Of a DNA stretch of 5,361 nt, positions 1 through 5,352 are shown one piece after another. The translations under genes were made by a program, and so were the position numbers. Source of the DNA: an uncultured Romboutsia sp. (lineage in GTDB: Bacteria > Bacillota > Clostridia > Peptostreptococcales > Peptostreptococcaceae). Within the stretch, counting starts at the first letter, position 1. Every line of letters begins with the position of its first letter. The notes under the pieces were generated by a model. The model saw only the letters and a list, made by a program, of their open reading frames with translations. It was not told the origin of the DNA and made no database searches. The DNA lies in assembly GCA_937907205.1 (NCBI GenBank), contig CALESE010000157.1, forward strand, positions 1-5,361. Reading direction: 5' to 3'.

Positions 1-536
1 CAAAGAAATTAGGTGCTAATGTATATGCAGAAGCTACACCACACCATTTTACATTAACCGAAGAAGATATACTAACATTTGGAACTAATGCAAAAATGAA
101 TCCTCCATTAAGAACAGAATATGATAAAAATATGATAATAGAAGGCTTAAAAGATGATACTATAGAAATAATAGCAACTGACCACGCACCACATACATAC
201 GAAGAAAAAAATGTAGACTTTAAAAAAGCTCCAAGTGGTATAATAGGTCTTGAAACTGCTTTATCACTTGGTATAACAAATTTAGTAAATAAAAATCATT
301 TAAGTATTTCAAAATTGATAGAAAAAATGACTATAAATCCAGCGAAATTATATAATTTACAAAGTGGTTGTATAGAAGAGGGGAGAGTAGCTGATATAGT
401 TATATTTAGTGAGAAAGAAGAATATATTGTAACTGATTATTCATCAAAATCATATAATTCACCTTTTACAGGAAGTAAATTATTTGGGAAAGTAAAGTAT
501 ACAATTTGTAGAGGTGATATAGTTTATAAAGATTAA
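1..536 (+). CDS. pyrC: Dihydroorotase, C-terminal part (5' end outside window)
   Basis: Zinc enzyme of de novo pyrimidine synthesis in the cytoplasm; it interconverts N-carbamoyl-aspartate and dihydroorotate. The reading frame is open from base 3 and 177 residues are visible before the TAA at 534-536; the family is usually about 420-430 residues, so roughly the last 40 percent is here. Seen in the sequence: a metal-site ATPHHF motif at fragment residues 11-16, the conserved KMNPPLR substrate-loop motif (31-37), the catalytic-aspartate motif ATDHAPH (58-64, Asp at 60), then an APSGIIGLE segment like the family's PFGIxGLE. The C-terminal VADIVIF strand belongs to the small beta domain of amidohydrolases. 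These motifs fit bacterial class I dihydroorotase; allantoinase or hydantoinase are less likely because of the MNPPLR and DHAPH pair. The gene probably belongs to a pyrimidine operon to the left, unseen here, and ends at a strong terminator. Confidence 0.95.
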   Translation, partial: KKLGANVYAEATPHHFTLTEEDILTFGTNAKMNPPLRTEYDKNMIIEGLKDDTIEIIATDHAPHTYEEKNVDFKKAPSGIIGLETALSLGITNLVNKNHLSISKLIEKMTINPAKLYNLQSGCIEEGRVADIVIFSEKEEYIVTDYSSKSYNSPFTGSKLFGKVKYTICRGDIVYKD

Positions 537-537
537 T

Positions 538-583
538 ATAAAATAGTAGGATAATTCTTTTAAGAACTATCCTACTATTTTAT
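538..583. terminator. Bidirectional intrinsic terminator between convergent genes
   Basis: A perfect 16-bp stem pairs 538-553 with 568-583, with core GTAGGATA/TATCCTAC; the inner bases can pair further. It starts one base after the dihydroorotase stop and overlaps the stop codon (580-582) of the convergent lipoprotein gene. T-rich tracts follow on both strands, so it can end transcription from both sides. Confidence 0.85.
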
Positions 584-1077
584 TTACTTTCATCAAAAGT
601 TTCAATGCTTTTTTCTATATGATTTATATAAGTTTCATCAAAATTAGCATTATATTTGTTTTTTAAAGTTATTATAGCAGGATAGCTAATTTTAGAGGAC
701 TCTTCAATATATTTAGCTGTATTAGATAAATCCCCATTTTGTGCAAATTCATTTGATTTTATTTTATAATCTAATCCGATAATGATTTTATTGATAGTAT
801 CTTTTAGTTCTTTATCTTCGATATTATTCATTAATTTATTAGTATAATTTTTTCTTTCTTTTTTATAGATAGATAGTTCTTCCTTATAAAAATCATTTTT
901 TGTAATTATACCATTTTCATAATCTTGATTAAGTTTAGTTAAAAGTCTATGGCGATTCTCTAGATTAGATGAAACGAAATTTACAACATCATCATTACTA
1001 AGAGATTTGAAAGAGCTACATCCAACTATATACAAAATTGTAATAATTATTAATATAAAATAGTAGAATTTTTTCAT
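580..1077 (-). CDS. Putative lipoprotein of unknown function, 165 aa
   Basis: The product begins MKK, then a hydrophobic stretch (residues 4-18), then the lipobox IVGC with the lipid-carrying cysteine at residue 20. Mature protein of about 146 residues should be anchored to the outer face of the membrane. I do not recognise the mature domain. It is lysine-, asparagine- and glutamate-rich and looks largely helical, with no cysteine after the anchor and no repeat or enzyme motif that I can see. The ATG at 1077 is chosen because the signal peptide starts there; AAAGG (1088-1092) lies 10 bases upstream, a rather long spacing. It follows the permease gene on the same strand after about 100 bp that holds a palindrome, so co-transcription with the exporter is possible but unproven. 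It could be a substrate-binding or immunity-type partner of the exporter, which is only a guess from position. Confidence 0.8.
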   Translation of the reverse strand: MKKFYYFILIIITILYIVGCSSFKSLSNDDVVNFVSSNLENRHRLLTKLNQDYENGIITKNDFYKEELSIYKKERKNYTNKLMNNIEDKELKDTINKIIIGLDYKIKSNEFAQNGDLSNTAKYIEESSKISYPAIITLKNKYNANFDETYINHIEKSIETFDESK

Positions 1078-1081
1078 TTAC

Positions 1082-1128
1082 TCACAACCTTTCATATAAT
1101 TTTTATTATTAAGTATTTCTGGTTGTGA
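1082..1128 (-). promoter_or_regulatory. Leader hairpin that can cover the lipoprotein gene's ribosome site
   Basis: TCACAACC at 1082-1089 and its exact complement GGTTGTGA at 1121-1128 form an 8-bp inverted repeat with 31 bases between. Three more pairs are possible outside one mismatch (1078-1080 with 1130-1132). In the minus-strand mRNA the 3' arm takes in the GG of the AAAGG Shine-Dalgarno and the spacer before ATG. It could limit translation or be a protein-binding operator. No convincing promoter was seen in this gap. Confidence 0.35.
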
Positions 1129-1155
1129 ATAATAGTATTCATATTAATTTTAAAA

Positions 1156-1189
1156 ATATATAAATAAAGTATATACTTTATTTATATAT
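1156..1189 (-). terminator. 34-bp perfect palindrome over the permease stop codon, possible terminator
   Basis: Bases 1156-1189 are a perfect palindrome centred at 1172/1173, with arms of 17 bases and a single G-C pair (1169/1176). On the minus strand it starts in the last codons of the permease gene, includes its TAA (1178-1180) and is followed by TTTTT (1155-1151). That is the shape of an intrinsic terminator, but the stem is almost all A-T, so termination may be partial and allow read-through into the lipoprotein gene. Confidence 0.5.
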
Positions 1190-2431
1190 AGCTTTTATAG
1201 GATCTAGTTTAGAAGCCTTATATGCAGGAATAATACCAAATACTATTCCTGTTATAACAGTTGTTATACTTGCAAATAAGAAGCTATTTATATTAGGAAT
1301 AGCTTTAAATGGAAGGTAATTAGATGCATAGTTTACAACTATAAAACCAACTATTATTCCTAAAATTCCTCCACACACTGTAATAAATATTGATTCAAGT
1401 AAAAATTGTAGCATTATAGTACGAGGTTTAGCTCCTATAGCTCGTCTTATACCGATTTCTCTTTGACGTTCCATAACGGATACATACATTATATTCATTA
1501 CTCCAACACCACCAACAAACATTGATATAAATGTAATAAGTGTTACAAACTTATTAATTGTAGATATCATGTTTTCAAGTTCTTGAGTTTCTTGAGATGG
1601 ATCTGGGGTAGAGTAGGATCCATTTATATCAGGATGAAGTTCATATAATTTATTTATAATATTATTTGATACGTCAAATACATCATATCCCTTAGATACT
1701 ACTAAATCTAAAGAATATATTTCCTGAGGTGAACTATATTGATTGATTAAATTATCTAAAGCTTTTTTAGGCATATATGAAGTAATATACATCATATCTC
1801 CATAATATAGATTATTTATGGAAGTTGAATTTTTATCACTATTTTTATTAATAATCGAAGATTCATCGATAATTCCAATAACTTCAAAAGTTGTGTTAGT
1901 CGTAGGAAGAGTAATACCTTTTCCAAGGGCATCTTTTGGGTTGTTAAATAAGTCTAGAGCATTTTGCATAGTTATAATAACAACATTTCTATTTTCATCT
2001 TCTAAAGAAAAACTTCTACCATATATAGGCTTTAAATAAGTATCTTTTTTTAATTCAGAAACTTCAAGGTAAGTGGATTTTTTATTGAACTTTGCTTCAT
2101 CATAATATGTAGATCCATAATTAAAATCGTCTTTACTAGGTTCTATTCTTTCAACTCCTTCAATAAATGAAAGGGTTTCTAAATCATTTTTACTAAATGG
2201 CTTTAAGAATATACTCATATCAATCATACTAGAATCTGTAGGTTCAAAATTTATTCTAGTTTTATTAGGATTAACTTTGTCAACTGAGTATTTAACTTCT
2301 TGCTTTAAGCCATTTCCAACAGAGCTAACTAATATTACTGATGTTATACCAATTATTATCCATAGCATAGTTACAAAGACCCTAAGTTTATGTCCTTTTA
2401 AGTTTGATAAAGTACTTTTAATTACCCCCAT
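1178..2431 (-). CDS. ABC exporter permease, FtsX/MacB type, 417 aa
   Basis: Membrane subunit of a MacAB/YknXYZ-like exporter. The layout is typical of the family: a cytoplasmic N-terminus (MGVIKSTLSNLKGHKLR), membrane segment 1 at about 18-38, a large extracellular MacB-type core domain at about 39-290, then three membrane segments at about 293-316, 348-368 and 383-405. The cytoplasmic loop after segment 2 carries the coupling-helix motif REIGIRRAIGA (324-334), which contacts the ATPase. The end, SKLDPIKAIYK, matches the usual xLDPIEAL tail. Full length. The ATG at 2431 is supported by GGAGG at 2440-2444, eight bases upstream, and only three bases separate it from the ATPase stop, so the two genes are translationally close. 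MacB-family exporters use ATP hydrolysis to drive substrates outside the membrane rather than through it; known cargo includes macrolides, peptides and toxins. The substrate cannot be read from sequence. Confidence 0.93.
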   Translation of the reverse strand: MGVIKSTLSNLKGHKLRVFVTMLWIIIGITSVILVSSVGNGLKQEVKYSVDKVNPNKTRINFEPTDSSMIDMSIFLKPFSKNDLETLSFIEGVERIEPSKDDFNYGSTYYDEAKFNKKSTYLEVSELKKDTYLKPIYGRSFSLEDENRNVVIITMQNALDLFNNPKDALGKGITLPTTNTTFEVIGIIDESSIINKNSDKNSTSINNLYYGDMMYITSYMPKKALDNLINQYSSPQEIYSLDLVVSKGYDVFDVSNNIINKLYELHPDINGSYSTPDPSQETQELENMISTINKFVTLITFISMFVGGVGVMNIMYVSVMERQREIGIRRAIGAKPRTIMLQFLLESIFITVCGGILGIIVGFIVVNYASNYLPFKAIPNINSFLFASITTVITGIVFGIIPAYKASKLDPIKAIYK

Positions 2432-2434
2432 AGT

Positions 2435-3115
2435 TTATACCTCCAAAGATAACACACCATCTTTAAGTCTTATGATTTTAGTAGCATATTTTACTAAATC
2501 AGAATCATGTGTAACCATTATTATAGTCTTACCTTGATTATTTAAATTTTTTAAAAGTTTCATTATTTCTTCACTAGTTTCACTATCTAGGGCACCTGTT
2601 GGTTCATCTGCAAATATTATTTGAGGATTATTTACTAATGCTCTAGCTATAGCAATACGTTGTTGCTGTCCACCAGATAATTGGAGAGGTGGCTGGTAAG
2701 CTTTATCTAAAAGTCCTACGTCATTTAATTTTTCTTTTATTATATGTTCTCTTTGAGATTTATTTAAAGTATTATCATATATAAGTGGTAACTCTACATT
2801 TTGGTATACATTTAATGTTTCTATTAAATTAAACTGCTGAAATACAAAACCTATATTTTTATTTCTAAATGTAGAACGTTGATTTTCATTTAAGTTTGTA
2901 ACATTTTTATTATTAAAAAAGTAATCACCTTCATCAAATTTATCTAAAAATCCTAAAATGTTAAGCAATGTAGTTTTACCACTACCTGACTTACCCATAA
3001 TCATGACAAATTCACCAGTATTTATGTCTAAGTTTAAAGATTTAAGAACATGAAATTTTTCTTTGTCAGTTTTATAATATTTTTGGATATTTTTTAGTTT
3101 AATTATATTACTCAA
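2435..3115 (-). CDS. ABC exporter ATP-binding protein, MacB/LolD/YknY type, 226 aa from a TTG start
   Basis: Cytoplasmic ATPase that powers the exporter. All nucleotide-binding motifs are intact. Numbered from the TTG: Walker A GKSGSGKT (41-48), Q-loop FVFQQFNL with Gln 93, signature LSGGQQQR (146-153), Walker B IIFADEP with catalytic Glu 171, D-loop ALD (175-177), H-loop His 203. The QQFNLIETLNVYQNVELPL segment is typical of the MacB/LolD/FtsE group. An ATG at 3136 in the same frame adds seven residues but has no ribosome site. The TTG at 3113-3115 has GGAAGG (3125-3130) nine bases upstream and gives the normal start MSNIIKLKNI. This start overlaps the stop of the upstream gene by eight bases (TTGAGTAA), pointing to translational coupling with the fusion protein. 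It pairs with the permease next in the operon. Confidence 0.95.
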   Translation of the reverse strand: MSNIIKLKNIQKYYKTDKEKFHVLKSLNLDINTGEFVMIMGKSGSGKTTLLNILGFLDKFDEGDYFFNNKNVTNLNENQRSTFRNKNIGFVFQQFNLIETLNVYQNVELPLIYDNTLNKSQREHIIKEKLNDVGLLDKAYQPPLQLSGGQQQRIAIARALVNNPQIIFADEPTGALDSETSEEIMKLLKNLNNQGKTIIMVTHDSDLVKYATKIIRLKDGVLSLEV

Positions 3116-4160
3116 TTTCTTCAGCCTTCCCTTCATTAGAATAAGAAGTATCAGAAATATTTATAGGGTCTCCTTCTTTCATATTATCTTGTGGATATCT
3201 AACTACAATATCATTTTTATCAAGACCAGATCTAATTACTGTAAACTCATCATTTGAACTAGCTATTTCAACAACTTGTTTTTTTAATATTCCATCAATA
3301 CTTTCAAATACATATGTTTCATCTTCGGATTTTATTAAAGCTGATGTTGGTATTTTTGATAAAGTATCAATTACTTCAATAGATGCTTGAACATGAAAAC
3401 CATTAACTAAATTTTCCTGATTTTCAAAATAAATACATATATCATAATAAGATAAAGCGTTATTTCCATTTATCATATCTTCTGAAGAAACAGGTCTATC
3501 CGATATAAAGCTAACTCTACCTTTTATCTTTTGATCTGTAGATAATATTAAAACATCAGCTGGATCATCAATTTTGAGCTTTGCTAAATCTTGTTCACTA
3601 GCAAGACCTTTCATATAAAATGTATTACTTTGAATAGTTATAAAAGACGAATTAGTAGTATTAGATTCTTCATTTAAATAAACTTTACCATCAAAAGGAG
3701 CATATGTATTTATATAAGCTTTTTTATCAAGAGATGAAACCTGAGCACTTAACTTATTTATCTCTGAATTTACAATAGGATCATTTTCTATATTTGAAAT
3801 TTTTAAATCGCTTATTTGATTTTTTAAACTACTTATTTCATCTAATATAGATTCATTTTTAGTAGTGAATAAAAGGTCCCCTTTTTTTACAACTTTACCA
3901 TTAGTAACATTTAATTTACTAATTTCTCCATCACTGGGCATACTAAAATCTTTGATTTCGGTAGGAATAATTTTACCATTAATAAATATTTTTTCATTAT
4001 CTGCAATAGTGTAGGTTTCAATTGTGTTTTCAGTTTGAGAAATATCATCATTGTTATTATTCTTATTCTTATTGTAAATAAATACTCCTATACCTAAAAC
4101 TACTATAGTTATAGTTCCTAATAATACTTTTTTATTTTTAAATTTTTTCATGAATTGCAT
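3108..4160 (-). CDS. Membrane fusion (adaptor) protein of the ABC exporter, HlyD/MacA/YknX type, 350 aa
   Basis: Adaptor that sits outside the membrane and works with the MacB-type permease. Visible domains: a short basic N-terminus, a membrane anchor at about 12-29, an Asn/Lys-rich linker, the first lipoyl half-motif (SMPSDGEISKLNVTNGKVV, 73-91), a short helical hairpin (about 103-147), the second lipoyl half (YAPFDGKVYL, 153-162), a beta-barrel (about 180-265) and a membrane-proximal domain starting at IPTSAL (270-275). The helical hairpin is short, about 45 residues, which suits an adaptor in a cell without an outer-membrane channel. The ATG at 4160 is chosen because GGGGGG (4167-4172) lies six bases upstream; the in-frame ATG at 4151 would be 15 bases away. 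First gene of the operon; it overlaps the ATPase gene by eight bases. In Bacillus subtilis the comparable YknX works with YknY and YknZ in protection from a toxic peptide; the role here is unknown. Confidence 0.9.
   Translation of the reverse strand: MQFMKKFKNKKVLLGTITIVVLGIGVFIYNKNKNNNNDDISQTENTIETYTIADNEKIFINGKIIPTEIKDFSMPSDGEISKLNVTNGKVVKKGDLLFTTKNESILDEISSLKNQISDLKISNIENDPIVNSEINKLSAQVSSLDKKAYINTYAPFDGKVYLNEESNTTNSSFITIQSNTFYMKGLASEQDLAKLKIDDPADVLILSTDQKIKGRVSFISDRPVSSEDMINGNNALSYYDICIYFENQENLVNGFHVQASIEVIDTLSKIPTSALIKSEDETYVFESIDGILKKQVVEIASSNDEFTVIRSGLDKNDIVVRYPQDNMKEGDPINISDTSYSNEGKAEEIE
3125..3130 (-). promoter_or_regulatory. Ribosome binding site that decides the ATPase start
   Basis: GGAAGG, inside AAGGGAAGG, lies nine bases before the TTG at 3115 within the last codons of the fusion-protein gene. 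The upstream ATG (3136) has only a pyrimidine-rich TACTTCTTATTC before it, so this site favours TTG. Confidence 0.75.
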
Positions 4161-4166
4161 ATTTTA

Positions 4167-4172
4167 CCCCCC
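4167..4172 (-). promoter_or_regulatory. G-rich ribosome binding site of the adaptor gene
   Basis: A run of six G residues (TAGGGGGGTAAAATATG) precedes the ATG by six bases. An all-G core is unusual in this AT-rich DNA but still pairs with the CCUCC of 16S rRNA through one G-U pair. It favours the ATG at 4160 over the one at 4151. Confidence 0.7.
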
Positions 4173-4194
4173 TATGTAAAAAATACCTAAATAC

Positions 4195-4224
4195 ATTATA
4201 TGTTGAATTATTACTATAAGTCAA
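4195..4224 (-). promoter_or_regulatory. Vegetative-type promoter of the exporter operon
   Basis: On the minus strand, -35 TTGACT (4219-4224) and a perfect -10 TATAAT (4195-4200) are 18 bases apart. Transcription should start near 4188, leaving a leader of about 28 bases before the ATG at 4160. This is a strong match to the housekeeping sigma factor consensus and implies that the three exporter genes have their own promoter. Confidence 0.8.
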
Positions 4225-4241
4225 AGATAAGAATAAAATAA

Positions 4242-4253
4242 TACAAATTTGTA
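4242..4253. promoter_or_regulatory. 12-bp palindrome upstream of the exporter promoter, possible regulator site
   Basis: TACAAATTTGTA is a perfect palindrome ending 17 bases upstream of the -35 box, where an activator or upstream repressor site would sit. A related half, TTTACAAA, recurs at 4280-4287. No regulator gene is in the window, and such short AT-rich palindromes also occur by chance. Confidence 0.3.
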
Positions 4254-4296
4254 ATCAATATGATAATAATATTAAAATATTTACAAAATAAAAAAG

Positions 4297-4314
4297 AACT
4301 AGATTAAACTAGTT
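4297..4314 (-). terminator. Second (weaker) terminator hairpin downstream of the acetyltransferase
   Basis: AACTAG (4297-4302) pairs with CTAGTT (4309-4314) around a six-base loop. On the minus strand it is followed by CTTTTTTATTTT, a good U-tract, but the stem is only six pairs. It lies about 30 bases beyond the stronger hairpin and may act as a back-up. Confidence 0.45.
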
Positions 4315-4342
4315 ATAATTAATGGTATTTTGATGGCAATTA

Positions 4343-4369
4343 AAAAGATGAGGATTAACCTCATCTTTT
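4343..4369 (-). terminator. Intrinsic terminator of the acetyltransferase gene
   Basis: An 11-bp stem pairs 4343-4353 with 4359-4369 around the loop ATTAA, with core GATGAGG/CCTCATC. On the minus strand the last bases read CATCTTTTTA, giving a U-tract just after the stem. It starts eight bases after the acetyltransferase TAA (4378-4380). A T-rich stretch on the other side would allow some action on the plus strand too. Confidence 0.85.
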
Positions 4370-4377
4370 ATATATTT

Positions 4378-4971
4378 TTAAGCTGTAATTTCTATTTCTT
4401 TGTTTAGACAGTTATCTAGTTGTTTTAAAAGAATATTTCTTTTAATTCCATGTTCATTTTCTCTTTGAAGTTTTACATCAAAACCTAAACTTAATATTGT
4501 CTTTTGACTATATATATTTTCTATTGCAACAGCTGTTAGTATATGAGTTTTACCTCTTAGGGTAGATTCATTTATTCTAGATTCAAGAAGGATTTTATGC
4601 AATGAGTTACCACGATAAAGAGGGTCTACCATTACGTATCCAGACACATAAATAGAATCTATTTCATCATCTTTAAAGTTCATATCATAGAGGTTAGTTA
4701 AATAATCTCCGCTAGGTACTTCACACATAGCAGATGCTACTAAAGTATCTTCAACATAACATCCAATTATAAAGCCACCGTTAGATAAAACTTCTTTTAG
4801 ATAAAGTTCATCTCGAAACTTAAGCCAATTTTTATTTTCTAGAGTATCATATACTCTATTATATAAATTAGTAATATCGCTAAAGTTAGTTTCTTCTATA
4901 AAACAAATATCAGCATACAAGTTTTCGCAAAGTTCTCCATTAAACTTTGATAATTTTACTTTATTTATCAA
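4378..4971 (-). CDS. GNAT-family N-acetyltransferase, 197 aa from a TTG start; expression appears to depend on intron splicing
   Basis: Probable cytoplasmic acetyl-CoA-dependent acetyltransferase; the acceptor is unknown. The GNAT fold is suggested by an N-terminal helix pair (DITNLYNRVYDTLENKNW), a beta strand GFIIGCYVEDTLVASAM, then motif A, YVMVDPLYRGNSLHKILLE (112-130), with the acetyl-CoA pyrophosphate loop YRGNSL, and motif B, ENIYSQKTILSLGF (151-164). Numbering is from the TTG at 4969-4971. The open frame continues four codons upstream to a TTG at 4983, but that codon lies inside the intron's last bases and has no ribosome site. After removal of the intron the 5' exon GAGGT joins GTGTCTATT-TTG, giving GAGGTG eight bases before this TTG, so this is the preferred start. 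No ribosome site precedes it in unspliced RNA. The gene has its own terminators and is separate from the exporter operon. Family assignment is good; the start rests on the intron model. Confidence 0.82.
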   Translation of the reverse strand: MINKVKLSKFNGELCENLYADICFIEETNFSDITNLYNRVYDTLENKNWLKFRDELYLKEVLSNGGFIIGCYVEDTLVASAMCEVPSGDYLTNLYDMNFKDDEIDSIYVSGYVMVDPLYRGNSLHKILLESRINESTLRGKTHILTAVAIENIYSQKTILSLGFDVKLQRENEHGIKRNILLKQLDNCLNKEIEITA

Positions 4972-4980
4972 AATAGACAC

Positions 4981-5352
4981 CAATTGTTCACATAAGTCCG
5001 CTAAGCTTATGCAGTTCTCTTATGAACTTCTCATATTTTCATATGAGAGCAGACTATTTCTTCACCCTCGACATTACTCGTTAGGGGCAACCTACTTCCA
5101 CTATCGATAGCTTATAGTGTACGACCTCACGGTCTAGTCGTTGAAGGTTTCCCTATTCGGGACTTCCCTGCATGAACATCCATTATAACAGCACTTAGGT
5201 TTTAACCATATGCTATCCTAAGACTTTTTTCTACTTTCGTTCCTTCACGCTTAAAGCTATTCGCTTTTACGTTGTGGCACTTAGGCTTTAGGAATTATCT
5301 GCAATTCAAGTTGTGTCCTATGCAGATTTCTCTACATACGAGGCTAACTCTT
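4981..5352 (-). ncRNA. Complete group I intron (IA2-like, td-like), 372 nt, no ORF
   Basis: Self-splicing ribozyme, visibly richer in GC than its surroundings. On the minus strand: P1 pairs exon GAGGT (5357-5353) with guide GCCTC (5344-5340), including the hallmark U-G pair (5353/5344) at the 5' splice site. P2 is ATCTGCA/TGCAGAT (5327-5321/5303-5297). P4 is probably CCTAAG/CTTAGG (5285-5280/5222-5217). The conserved R element TTCAACGACTAGACC (5145-5131) supplies P7 GACTA (5139-5135), pairing with TAGTC (5056-5052) in the S element AAGAAATAGTCTG. Between them lie P7.1 (5134-5123, GTGA loop), P7.2 (5119-5099) and P8, CCCT-AA-CGA...TCG-AGGG (5086-5065). P9 (5047-5030) has a GAAA tetraloop; P9.1 is 5028-5013 and P9.2 5011-4991. 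The 3' end, TGAACAATTG, resembles the T4 td intron end, with terminal G at 4981. P3 and P6 I could not place with certainty. There is no endonuclease or transposase gene, unlike C. difficile IStrons. Confidence 0.9.

Noticed and set aside
96..536. A separate 146-aa gene starting at the ATG at 96
   Set aside because: The frame is open to the left edge with dihydroorotase motifs (ATPHHF) before this ATG, so it is an internal methionine.
1818..2039. 73-aa open frame on the plus strand
   Set aside because: It lies wholly antisense to the permease gene, has no ribosome site and an unlikely composition; it is a shadow of the coding strand.
2277..2537. 86-aa open frame on the plus strand
   Set aside because: It is antisense to the permease start and the ATPase end, with no ribosome site or recognisable motif.
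3116..3136. ATG at 3136 as start of the ATPase gene
   Set aside because: No Shine-Dalgarno precedes it, it adds a non-family basic tail, and the TTG at 3115 has a good site with proper spacing.
5182..5187. TATAAT on the minus strand inside the intron as a promoter for the acetyltransferase
   Set aside because: No -35 hexamer is present at 16-19 bases upstream, and the segment is within the intron core, so the match is probably incidental.
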